From: Nonomuraea jabiensis
GTDB taxonomy: Bacteria > Actinomycetota > Actinomycetes > Streptosporangiales > Streptosporangiaceae
DNA: 64,000 nucleotides
Assembly (NCBI RefSeq): GCF_014204795.1
Contig: NZ_JACHMB010000001.1
Location: 6,832,501 to 6,896,500, forward strand
Direction: 5' to 3'
The position numbers and the translations under genes were made by a program. Positions 56,776-64,000 of the stretch are shown here, piece by piece; the first letter of the stretch is position 1; each line of letters starts with the position of its first letter. Below the pieces are notes generated by a model. It was not told the origin of the DNA and ran no database searches. It saw nothing but the letters and a program-made list of their open reading frames with translations.

Positions 56776-58644
56776 TCACTTCCTTTCCCGGACCAGGAAC
56801 GGTTCGAGCAGGCCCGGAACCGCCCGCGCCGCCAGCTCCAGGCCGTCGCCGCGGTCCACGTCCACCACGTCGTAGTGGCCCTTGCCCGCGGCGGTGGCGG
56901 CGGAGACGGTCAGCAGGCCGGCGCGGCGCTGCAAGTACGACTCGGTGATCGTCCAGCCGGAGACGCCTCCGCGGTCGAGCGCGATCGTACTGCGTACCAC
57001 CGCGCCCCGCCTCACGACCAGGTAGCGGCGGCCGAGCGCGTGGCCGAGGCTTCTGGCGCTCTCCACGGCCAGCCACATCCCGAACGGCAGTGCCAGCGCG
57101 GGAATCGCCCAGACGGCGGCCCGCGACCACTGCCACGGCAGCAGCCAGGACGCCAGGCCGGCGGCCGCGGCCAGCACGGCCACCGTCACCAGCGCCCGCA
57201 CGATCCGCCGCCGCCTGGCCGCCGCCGGATGCGGCACCAACGCGCCCATCCCCAGCCCGCCCGTCTCCAGCCCGCCCGTCTCCAGCCCGGCCGTCTCCAG
57301 CGCGCCCGTTTCCAGTCCGCCCGTCTCCAGTCCGTCCGTCCACAGCCCGCCCGCGCCGGCGCCGCGCCTTTCGGCGGCTGCGCCTGCGCTCGCGTCGCGT
57401 CCGGTGGTGCCGTGCCGCCCTGGGGTGCCGGGGCCGGAGGCGCGCGTCGCCGGCCAGGGCGCGTCCGCGGGTGCCGCGTGCCGGGGGGCGCGCCCCGCCG
57501 GGCCGGTTGCGGCCGACATTCCGGTGCGGCCGAAGGCGTCCGCCCGCAGTGGGGAGGGCGGCGGGGTGGCGAGAGCGGCGTCCGCTCGAGGTGCGGCGGG
57601 CGGTGGGGCGGTGGGCAGGGCGGCGATCTTGGTGGCGAGGGACCAGGCCAGGGCGCGGGGGAGGGGTGGGGCGAGGGCGGCGGCGTCCTCGGTCTCGTGC
57701 TCGTCCGCCTTGCCCAGCCCCGTCGCGATGGTCATGACGCGGGCCCCGCCACCCAGCCGCAGCAGCAGCGGCTCGCTGATCTCCACGCCGCGCAGCCTGC
57801 GCTCCTCCAGGGTCAGGGACCGGGTGGTCAGCAGGCCGCGGTGCAGGCGGAGGCGGCCGGGCTCGCGTTCCAGCCGGTAACGTCCCCAGGACTCGGCGAA
57901 CAGCAGGACGGCGCCCAGGACGCCGACGGCCAGGTTCGCCGCGAGGATCAGCGGGACCGCCACCAGCGGCCGCGCCGTCACCCAGTCCCACAGCCCGTCG
58001 GCCGCCTCTGTGGCGAACCTCTTGGCCCCGAACCAGTCCAGCGCCTTGTAGAGCGCCCCGAGCACCAGCGCGGCCCCCGTGAACGACCACAGCGACAGCG
58101 GCGCGTACCGGATCCACGACCAGCGCAGCTCCGCCAGCGGCCCGTCGCCGGACGCGGGCCGCTCGTCCTGGCGCAGCAGGGTACGGCGCAGCGACTCCGC
58201 CTCGTGCCTGCTCAGCGGGTCGAGCACGAGCTCGGTCCCCTCGGCCGCGTGCTCGCCCGTGCCCACCTTGACCACGGTCAGGCCGAACACCCGCGCCACC
58301 GGGTCGGCCCGCAGGTTCACGCTGCGGACCCGGTCGAGCGGGATCGAGCGGTGCTGGCGGACGGTGATGCCCGAGCGCAGTTCGAGGCGTTCCGGGGTGA
58401 GCCGCCAGCGCGTCGTACGGAGCCTGGCCACGTCGTACGCCACCACGGCGGCGACGACCAGCATCGCGGCCGCCGCGCAGACCGCCACGACCGCGCCGAT
58501 CGGCCAGTCGCGGCCGATCAGGAAGCGCAGGAGAGCGGCCACCACGCCGGCGACGACGGCCAGCGACTTGACCGCCGAGGCCCACAGGCTCCGCCCCGCC
58601 AGCCGCCGCCAGCCCTCACCGAGGAAGGACGTTCCGTCGTTCAC
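56776..58644 (-). CDS. Multi-PH-domain membrane protein (YdbT-like)
   Basis: This 622-residue protein has several transmembrane pairs alternating with bacterial PH (bPH_2) domains (first near 70-150, second near 250-320, last near 540-622). A low-complexity cytoplasmic insert (about 330-470) includes six LETGG-like pentapeptides encoded by a 15-bp minisatellite. The GTG at 58644 overlaps the upstream stop as GTGA. The YdbS/YdbT pair is widespread; its function is poorly known, possibly in envelope stress. Confidence 0.85.
   Translation of the reverse strand: MNDGTSFLGEGWRRLAGRSLWASAVKSLAVVAGVVAALLRFLIGRDWPIGAVVAVCAAAAMLVVAAVVAYDVARLRTTRWRLTPERLELRSGITVRQHRSIPLDRVRSVNLRADPVARVFGLTVVKVGTGEHAAEGTELVLDPLSRHEAESLRRTLLRQDERPASGDGPLAELRWSWIRYAPLSLWSFTGAALVLGALYKALDWFGAKRFATEAADGLWDWVTARPLVAVPLILAANLAVGVLGAVLLFAESWGRYRLEREPGRLRLHRGLLTTRSLTLEERRLRGVEISEPLLLRLGGGARVMTIATGLGKADEHETEDAAALAPPLPRALAWSLATKIAALPTAPPPAAPRADAALATPPPSPLRADAFGRTGMSAATGPAGRAPRHAAPADAPWPATRASGPGTPGRHGTTGRDASAGAAAERRGAGAGGLWTDGLETGGLETGALETAGLETGGLETGGLGMGALVPHPAAARRRRIVRALVTVAVLAAAAGLASWLLPWQWSRAAVWAIPALALPFGMWLAVESARSLGHALGRRYLVVRRGAVVRSTIALDRGGVSGWTITESYLQRRAGLLTVSAATAAGKGHYDVVDVDRGDGLELAARAVPGLLEPFLVRERK
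57256..57345 (-). repeat. 15-bp coding minisatellite
   Basis: Six in-frame units of the type CCCGCCCGTCTCCAG (plus strand) encode a Gly-Leu-Glu-Thr-Gly pattern in the PH-domain protein. The unit length is a multiple of three, so copy-number change keeps the frame. Confidence 0.85.
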
Positions 58645-59141
58645 GTGGCGTCCCCCGGCGTGGCCTGAGTGAGGGCGGTGAGGCGTTCGGCCAGCTCGGC
58701 CGCCACCTCGTGGTCCAGCGCCTCGATCTTGATCGCCCCGGCGGAGGACGCCGTGGTCACCGTGACGTCCGCCAGCCCGAACAGCCGCTGCACCGGCCCC
58801 CGCGCGGTGTCGACCCGCTGGATCCGCGACATCGGCGCCACCCGCCAGGTGTGGGTCAGCCACCCCTTGCGCGTGTAGACCGCCTGGTCGGTGACCTCCC
58901 AGCGCTCCACCCGGTAGGTGGCCCGCGGAGCCAGGACGGCCAGCGCCAGGCAGCCCGCCGCGAAGAGCGCCACGCACGCCCCCAGCCAGACCGGCCGCGA
59001 GGTGAACATCCAGTACGCCGCCACCGCGGCGCCGGCCACCGGCACCAGCAAGATCAGCCCCTGCGCGGTCCACCAGGCGACCGCCCGCGGGTCGGCCTGG
59101 TTGCGCGGCGGCCGCAGCCCGGCCGGCGTGCCCGCGCTCAC
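58641..59141 (-). CDS. PH-domain membrane protein (YdbS-like)
   Basis: This 166-residue protein has two N-terminal transmembrane segments and one bPH_2 domain (about 70-155; RVAPMSRIQRVDTARGPVQR, a family hallmark). GTG 59141 overlaps the upstream small gene's stop, and its own stop overlaps the next gene's GTG, making a tightly coupled three-gene operon. Confidence 0.88.
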   Translation of the reverse strand: MSAGTPAGLRPPRNQADPRAVAWWTAQGLILLVPVAGAAVAAYWMFTSRPVWLGACVALFAAGCLALAVLAPRATYRVERWEVTDQAVYTRKGWLTHTWRVAPMSRIQRVDTARGPVQRLFGLADVTVTTASSAGAIKIEALDHEVAAELAERLTALTQATPGDAT

Positions 59142-59365
59142 CTGCCACTCTCCGCGTTCTTGCCGGAGTCGACCACGGCCAGCAGCACGAACCCGAGCAC
59201 GCCGATCACGATGGCCGCGAACACCTCGTAGCCCTCCAGGAACGGCAGCCGGTTGACCACGAGCAGGTCGTGCGCCCACCGCCACCAACCGAACAGGGTG
59301 TTCAGCAGGCCGCCCACGCCCTGCAGGAGCAGCAGCCAGCCGAGCAGCGTCAGCACCATTCTCAT
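59138..59365 (-). CDS. Small two-helix membrane protein
   Basis: This 75-residue protein has two hydrophobic helices (about 3-25 and 46-66). It is the first gene of the PH-domain operon (GTGA overlap) and divergent from a histidine kinase gene. I do not recognise the family. Confidence 0.75.
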   Translation of the reverse strand: MRMVLTLLGWLLLLQGVGGLLNTLFGWWRWAHDLLVVNRLPFLEGYEVFAAIVIGVLGFVLLAVVDSGKNAESGR

Positions 59366-59470
59366 GGTCCCAAGCGTCGGCCACGGGTCACGGGGGCCGC
59401 GTCGGCCGTAGGTCTTGCCCGGCAGCTACTTTGGTCGCTGTCGCCGTGACCTCGGCAGGGCCTAATCTCG

Positions 59471-60682
59471 ATGAACGTGACGCACGAATACCGGTGGGCG
59501 CTGCCGTCGGTGCTGCTCGGCGACGGCAGGGAGGGCGGCCGGGTGCGCCGCTCGACCCGCGACTGGATCGTCGACATCCTCATGTTCCTGCTCGCGTGCG
59601 GCATCACGCTTTTGACGCTGCCGGAGCTCCAGGACGAGCCGGAGCCGCTGCAGCTGCTGGAGCAGGTGGTGGGCGCGCTGTCGTGCGTGGCGGTGTGGCT
59701 GCGGCGGCGCTGGCCGGTGGGGTTCGCGCTGGTGGCCACCCTGCTGTCGTCCTATCTGGAGCTCGCCGGCGGGGCCTCGGTCGTCGGGCTGTTCACCGTG
59801 GCGGTGCACCGGCCGTTCAAGGTCTCCGGCCCGGTCATGCTGTTCTCCCTTGTCACGCTCGTGCCGTTCATCCTGCTGCGTTACCAGACCGGGGCGGAGC
59901 GCGGCGAGACGGCGGCGTTCTCCCTGGCGTTCGTGCTGACCGTGTTCGCGTGGGGGGTCGTGGTCAGGGCGCGGCGGCAGCTCGTCTGGTCGCTCAGGCA
60001 GCGGGCCGACAGCGCCGCGGAGGAGGCCAAGCGGCTCGAACGCGAGCGGATCGCCCGGGAGATGCACGACGTGCTCGCGCACCGCATCTCCATGCTCAGC
60101 CTGCACGCCGGCGCTCTGGAGTTCCGGCCGGACGCCCCCGCCGAGGAGATCGCCAGGGCGGCCGGGGCGATCAGGACCAACGCCCACCTGGCGCTGCAGG
60201 ACCTGCGCGAGGTCATCGGCGTGCTGCGCCACGCGGGGCCGGGCGGCGACGACGACCCGGTGCCCGACCGGCCGCAGCCCACGCTCGCCGACCTGCCCAC
60301 GCTGGTCGAGGAGTGCCGCCACGCGGGCATGGACGTCCGGCTCGACCTGCGGGCCGGCGGCGACGCGCCGGAAGGGCTCGGCCGCAACGTCTACCGCATC
60401 GTGCAGGAGGCGCTCACCAACGCGCGCAAGCACGCGGGCGGGGCGCCCGTGGCGGTCGCCGTCTCGGGTACGCGCGGCGAGGGGCTGTCGGCGGAGGTGC
60501 GCAATCCCGTGGGGGTACGCCACGTCCCGCACATCCCGGGCGCCGGGGCCGGGCTCATCGGGCTGACCGAACGCGCCGAGCTGGCGGGCGGGCGGCTGGA
60601 GCACGGCGCGACGCAGGACGGCGAGTTCGTGGTGCGCGCGTGGCTACCCTGGCCGGTGGAGAAGACTCGGGAGGACGCATGA
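59471..60682 (+). CDS. NarL-type sensor histidine kinase
   Basis: This 403-residue protein has about four transmembrane helices (35-165), then a HisKA_3 dimerisation domain with His199 (REMHDVLAHRIS) and an HATPase domain (NVYRIVQEALTNARKHA; AGLIGLTERA). The start is ATG 59471. The stop overlaps the response regulator start as ATGA, so the two are a cognate pair. Confidence 0.94.
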   Translation: MNVTHEYRWALPSVLLGDGREGGRVRRSTRDWIVDILMFLLACGITLLTLPELQDEPEPLQLLEQVVGALSCVAVWLRRRWPVGFALVATLLSSYLELAGGASVVGLFTVAVHRPFKVSGPVMLFSLVTLVPFILLRYQTGAERGETAAFSLAFVLTVFAWGVVVRARRQLVWSLRQRADSAAEEAKRLERERIAREMHDVLAHRISMLSLHAGALEFRPDAPAEEIARAAGAIRTNAHLALQDLREVIGVLRHAGPGGDDDPVPDRPQPTLADLPTLVEECRHAGMDVRLDLRAGGDAPEGLGRNVYRIVQEALTNARKHAGGAPVAVAVSGTRGEGLSAEVRNPVGVRHVPHIPGAGAGLIGLTERAELAGGRLEHGATQDGEFVVRAWLPWPVEKTREDA

Positions 60683-61326
60683 TCAGGCTGCTGATCGTCG
60701 ACGACGACGCGATGGTGCGGGCGGGGCTGTCGATGATCCTGGGCGGCGCCGACGACATCGAGATCGTGGCCGAGGCCGGCGACGGGGCCGAGGTGCCGCC
60801 GCTGGTGGCCGAGCACCGGCCCGACGTGGTGCTGATGGACATCCGCATGCCCGGCGTCGACGGGCTCACCGCCACCGAGGCGCTGCGCCGCACGTCCGCG
60901 CCGCCCGAGGTGGTGGTGCTGACCACGTTCCACGCCGACGCGCAGGTGCTGCGGGCGCTGCGGGCGGGGGCGGCGGGGTTCCTGCTGAAGGACATCGCGC
61001 CGGGCGACCTGGTACAGGCCATCAGGAAGGTGGCCGCTGGGGAGCCGATCCTGTCGCCCGCGGTGACGCGGCAGCTCATCACGCACGTGTCCGACGGCGC
61101 GGCGGGCGACCGTACCTCTCGGGCGAAGACGCTGCTCGGCCGGCTCAGCGAGCGGGAGCGGGAGGTGGCGCTGGCCGTGGGGCAGGGCAGGTCGAACGCC
61201 GAGATCGCGCGGGAGCTCTACATGAGCGTGCCCACGGTCAAGGCGCACGTCTCGCGCATCCTGTCCAAGCTCGACCTCAACAACCGGGTCCAGGTCGCGC
61301 TGCTGGTCTACGACGCCGGCACGTAG
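60679..61326 (+). CDS. LuxR-family response regulator
   Basis: This 215-residue NarL-type regulator has receiver Asp54 (VVLMDIRMPG), Lys near 106 (LLKDI) and a C-terminal LuxR helix-turn-helix (about 150-210; LSEREREVALAVGQGRSNAE). It is the partner of the preceding kinase. Target genes are unknown; the divergent PH-domain operon is a candidate. Confidence 0.95.
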   Translation: MIRLLIVDDDAMVRAGLSMILGGADDIEIVAEAGDGAEVPPLVAEHRPDVVLMDIRMPGVDGLTATEALRRTSAPPEVVVLTTFHADAQVLRALRAGAAGFLLKDIAPGDLVQAIRKVAAGEPILSPAVTRQLITHVSDGAAGDRTSRAKTLLGRLSEREREVALAVGQGRSNAEIARELYMSVPTVKAHVSRILSKLDLNNRVQVALLVYDAGT

Positions 61327-62388
61327 TCAGCGGGCCAGGAGCTCCTCGATCGTGGCCCGGTGCAGCACCAGGTCGTCGGGGTCGTCGGGCCTGGGCTGCT
61401 CGCCGAAGTGGATCCGGCGCTGCCACACCCTGGCCATGACGATGCCGTGCCGCAGGGCCGCGTACATCTCGTAGAAGTCCATGTCGCGAGGCTCGTACCC
61501 CGTGATTTCCCGATATTTCCTGCAAACGTCGTCGCTGCGCATGAAGTCGGGCATGCCCGGAAAGCCTGCGGAGACCGTGATGTCCTGGAAGAAGCGGTGG
61601 AGGAAGATCATCCAGGACAGGTCCAGCTCGGGCGGCCCCACCGCGGCCATCTCCCAGTCGAGCACCGCGACCGGGGTGAAGTCCCGGAACATCATGTTCC
61701 CGATCCTGGCGTCGCCCCAGCACAGCACGTCGGGCCCGGGCTCCCGCGGCCAGTGCGACTCCAGCCACCGGAAGGCCCGATCCAGCACCGGGATCGGCCG
61801 CTCGCCGTGGGCCCACGCGTAGTAGGCGCGCTGCGCCTCGACGTGCGCGCGCAGCCCGGCGGCCCCGAACGCGGCGAGCTCCGCAGGCGTGAACTCCGCC
61901 CGGTGCAGCGCCGCCAGGACCGCCACCGCGGCGTCCTGGAGCCTGCGCTGGTCCGCGGGCGCCGCGTCGAGCAGCCAGCTCCCGAACGTGTACGGCATCA
62001 CGTCCGGCGGCACGTCGCCGTCCTCGCGCTCCATGACGAGGAACGGCGTGCCCAGATGCGCCGGGTCCGGCTCGAACCACAGGGCCCTGGGCGCTGGGAT
62101 CCCAGCTTTTTCCCTGGCCAGGCGCATGATCTCGAACTGCGCCCCCAGGTCGTACGAAGGAAATACTGGAACGGCTTCCACAGCAGGTGCGAGCCTGGCT
62201 ACGCAGCGCGTTCGGCCCTCGTCCCAGGTGGCGGTGAAGAACAGGGTCTCGCTGGACATGCCGTTCTCGGCGGGCCTGGACACTTCGGACACCGAGGCGC
62301 TTCCGCCGACCCTTCCGCGTAACCAGCAGGCCAGGCTGTCGCGCAGCTCCACCAGGTCACGGGTGGAGGTGCGGATCTCTTCTGCCAT
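61327..62388 (-). CDS. Aminoglycoside-phosphotransferase-fold protein
   Basis: This 353-residue APH/choline-kinase fold protein has the catalytic loop CWGDARIGNMM, where Trp replaces the usual His but the Asp and Asn are kept, and the metal motif VLDWEMA. Relatives accompany acyl-CoA dehydrogenase genes and are not resistance genes. GGAGG precedes ATG 62388. A palindrome sits inside its likely promoter. Confidence 0.88.
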   Translation of the reverse strand: MAEEIRTSTRDLVELRDSLACWLRGRVGGSASVSEVSRPAENGMSSETLFFTATWDEGRTRCVARLAPAVEAVPVFPSYDLGAQFEIMRLAREKAGIPAPRALWFEPDPAHLGTPFLVMEREDGDVPPDVMPYTFGSWLLDAAPADQRRLQDAAVAVLAALHRAEFTPAELAAFGAAGLRAHVEAQRAYYAWAHGERPIPVLDRAFRWLESHWPREPGPDVLCWGDARIGNMMFRDFTPVAVLDWEMAAVGPPELDLSWMIFLHRFFQDITVSAGFPGMPDFMRSDDVCRKYREITGYEPRDMDFYEMYAALRHGIVMARVWQRRIHFGEQPRPDDPDDLVLHRATIEELLAR

Positions 62389-62425
62389 GGTCGGCCTCCT
62401 GGGTGAACACCCGTCCCGGCTCAGT

Positions 62426-62453
62426 CGTATATCCCCAACCAAGCGCTTGTCTA
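62426..62453 (-). promoter_or_regulatory. Promoter with embedded operator, APH-like gene
   Basis: On the minus strand, TAGACA (62448-62453) and TATACG (62426-62431) are spaced by 16 bp as -35 and -10. The 10-bp palindrome CAAGCGCTTG (62440-62449) overlaps the -35 and spacer, where a TetR-type repressor could block polymerase. Confidence 0.55.
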
Positions 62454-62532
62454 GAGACAGGTGGCCGTTACGGTCAGGTACGCGGCAGCCGTACCCTTGT
62501 CTGAAAGGGCATGTCACGAAGGGACAAGTGGG

Positions 62533-63855
62533 ATGAGTTCAGCGGGTGAAGGCCTGTCTCGCCCGCTTCCCGAGCAGGTGCGGCTCAATGTCGTCGATCT
62601 GGCGTCCCAGGTCCTCGGGACGATGCCCGCTGCCTCCATACCGCCGCCCCTCCGGGGGATCGCCAAGTTCGAACCCCGCAAACGCGCCAAACTCGGCAGC
62701 GCGCCCATCGCGGCGCAGCTCGAGAACGACAAGAAGTTCCGCGAGCTGGTGGCCGAATCGGTGGAGGCCGGCTGGCCCGAACTCGTGGCGTCCCTGGCCG
62801 AGGGGAATGTCCCGCCGGCCGCCGACCCCGTGCTCGTGGCCGCGGCCGCCTACCTCACCCGTCCGCCCGGCTGGGCGGAGATGATCGAGGTCGCCCGTAC
62901 GGACCTGGTGCAGTCGGCGGTGGCGGCCGAGGGGTCGGAGCGCGAGGAGGTCGTCGCCCGGCTCCGCGAGCAGCTGGCCGCGCAGAAGACCGCCGCCAAG
63001 GAGGAGGCCGACCGGCTGCGCGAGCAGCTCAGGACGGCCCGGGCGGAGAACTCTGACCTGAGGCGCAAGCTCCACGACGCCCGCGAGCGGGCCAAGGCCG
63101 CGGTGCAGCGGGCCGAGGAGATGGAGCACGCGGCGGAGGAGGCCAGGTCGGCCGCCTCGGCCGCGGGCAGCGCGGGGGAGTCCGAGCTGCGGCGGCTGCG
63201 CGAGCGGCTGGCCGACGTGGAGCGGCAGCTGGAGGCCTCCCGCCGGGCCGCCCGCGAGGGCAGGAGCATCGAGGACGCCCGCATCCGGGTGCTGCTCGAC
63301 GCGCTGCAGGACGCCTCGGCTGGGCTGCGCAGGGAGCTCGCCCTGCCCACGATGATCAGCCGGCCCGCCGACTCGGTCGCCGCGGTGACCGGCGAGTCGC
63401 CCGGCGTCCGGGGGGTGCCCGCGCGGGCGCTGGCCGACGACGACCCGCAGCTCCTCGACCAGCTCCTGGCGCTGCCGCAGGTCCACCTGATCATCGACGG
63501 CTACAACGTGACCAAGACCGGCTACGGCACGCTCACCCTGGCCGACCAGCGCACCCGGCTCATGGCCGGGCTCGGCGGGCTGGTGGCGCAGACCAGGGTC
63601 GAGGTGACCGTCGTGTTCGACGGGGCCGAGCTGAACTCCCCGGTGCAGGTCGTGGCGCCGCGCGGGGTGCGGGTGCTGTTCAGCCAGCCGGGGGAGATCG
63701 CCGACGACCTGATCCGCCAGCTCGTACGCGCCGAGCCGCCCGGCCGGGCCATGGCCGTGGTGTCGTCGGACCGCGAGGTGGCCGAGTCCGTCAGGCGGAT
63801 GGGAGCCAGACCCGTTCCGTCTGGCTTGCTGCTGCGCAGGCTGGGCCGGGCCTAG
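62533..63855 (+). CDS. NYN-domain (YacP-like) ribonuclease with coiled coil
   Basis: This 440-residue protein has an N-terminal conserved region (about 10-130), a long coiled coil (about 135-260) and a C-terminal NYN/PIN-like domain (about 330-440; HLIIDGYNVTKTGYG, VFDGAE, SSDREVA), whose aspartates bind metal in RNases. The ATG at 62533 is preceded by GAAGGG. The protein is conserved in actinomycetes; its substrate is not known. Confidence 0.87.
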   Translation: MSSAGEGLSRPLPEQVRLNVVDLASQVLGTMPAASIPPPLRGIAKFEPRKRAKLGSAPIAAQLENDKKFRELVAESVEAGWPELVASLAEGNVPPAADPVLVAAAAYLTRPPGWAEMIEVARTDLVQSAVAAEGSEREEVVARLREQLAAQKTAAKEEADRLREQLRTARAENSDLRRKLHDARERAKAAVQRAEEMEHAAEEARSAASAAGSAGESELRRLRERLADVERQLEASRRAAREGRSIEDARIRVLLDALQDASAGLRRELALPTMISRPADSVAAVTGESPGVRGVPARALADDDPQLLDQLLALPQVHLIIDGYNVTKTGYGTLTLADQRTRLMAGLGGLVAQTRVEVTVVFDGAELNSPVQVVAPRGVRVLFSQPGEIADDLIRQLVRAEPPGRAMAVVSSDREVAESVRRMGARPVPSGLLLRRLGRA

Positions 63856-64000
63856 ATTACGTGCACCCCTTACGGGCGGATTTGCCGCGCCGTGGTAGGG
63901 ATCGGCGTCGTATCACGAATTGAGCGGATTAGGTGAGACCTCACCCGCCACTTCTGTACTATTTCGCCCCAGATATAATCCCTGGGAGGCGACACAGTGA
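63856..64000 (+). promoter_or_regulatory. Leader and probable start of the next gene
   Basis: GGGAGG (63984-63989) followed by GTG at 63997-63999 looks like a start site for a rightward gene beyond the window. TATAAT at 63974-63979 is too close to that ribosome site to be its promoter. I do not see a ydaO-type riboswitch in these 145 bp. Confidence 0.55.

Noticed and set aside
57240..57360. A CRISPR-like array
   Set aside because: The 15-bp units are contiguous, in frame and without spacers, so it is a coding minisatellite.
61327..62388. An aminoglycoside resistance gene
   Set aside because: The fold matches, but the loop WGDARIGN and the length fit the metabolic APH-like family rather than known resistance kinases.
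63974..63979. TATAAT as a -10 promoter box
   Set aside because: It lies only a few bases before the ribosome site, too close to serve that gene unless the true start is further right.
63856..64000. A ydaO (c-di-AMP) riboswitch before the next gene
   Set aside because: The gap is short and I could not find the conserved core; an NlpC/P60 gene next door would only be a guess.

Overview
This window is chromosomal DNA from a high-G+C actinomycete. By eye it is about 70% G+C, with GTG starts, GTGA/ATGA stop-start overlaps and purine-rich ribosome binding sites. The respiratory block (ctaC-ctaD-ctaF, trpD, a small receiver-like gene, ctaE-qcrC-qcrA-qcrB, a DEDDh/GIY-YIG nuclease), with adoK and a HesB/ErpA gene beside it, follows the order I recall for Mycobacterium and Streptomyces. 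A filamentous actinomycete, perhaps Streptosporangiales (Nonomuraea-like), is my guess; the sequence alone does not fix the genus. No rRNA, tRNA, CRISPR array, prophage or intact insertion sequence was seen.

Region 1 (1-6.1 kb). A leftward operon encodes a zinc alcohol dehydrogenase, a VioB-type ferritin-like protein, a protein closely resembling the animal Wnt inhibitor domain APCDD1, and a second zinc alcohol dehydrogenase cut by the window edge. Divergent from it is a sugar-nucleotidyltransferase-like gene, which meets a membrane protein tail to tail. Region 2 (6.2-11.7 kb) has a solitary one-module type I polyketide synthase (KS-AT-ACP), an MmyB-type regulator just upstream, and a divergent ATPase that looks like a LAL regulator without its DNA-binding domain.

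Region 3 (11.8-25.2 kb) is the most unusual part. Eight leftward genes are packed end to end: DJ-1/PfpI protein, benzoylformate-decarboxylase-like ThDP enzyme, DJ-1/PfpI-AGE-epimerase fusion, STAS protein, glycogen debranching enzyme GlgX, second STAS protein, RsbW-type kinase and RsbU-type PP2C phosphatase. This joins a complete partner-switching cassette to glycogen and carbonyl metabolism in one apparent transcript. Divergent from it is a receiver-thioredoxin reductase-like flavoprotein fusion. That gene ends 6 bp from a cyclic-nucleotide-binding histidine kinase, which in turn overlaps an IS701-like transposase gene that seems domesticated.

Region 4 (25.3-33.4 kb) is oxidative: two GMC oxidoreductases with an EthD-domain protein, a secreted berberine-bridge-type flavoenzyme, a TetR gene with two matching operator sites, its divergent NmrA-like target, and an alpha/beta hydrolase. 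Region 5 (33.4-50.1 kb) is core metabolism: nadA, HesB/ErpA, adoK, a cysteine desulfurase-TusA-CBS operon, aa3 oxidase and cytochrome bc1 genes, an L,D-transpeptidase, trpD, and about 1.1 kb of degenerate G+C-rich repeats without a credible gene.

Region 6 (50.1-64 kb) holds the nuclease, two transmembrane Ser/Thr kinases followed by a kinase-less membrane protein carrying two copies of their extracellular domain, a three-gene bacterial-PH-domain operon, a NarL-type two-component pair, an aminoglycoside-phosphotransferase-fold protein with an operator inside its probable promoter, and a NYN-domain ribonuclease-like protein. A further gene probably starts at the right edge.
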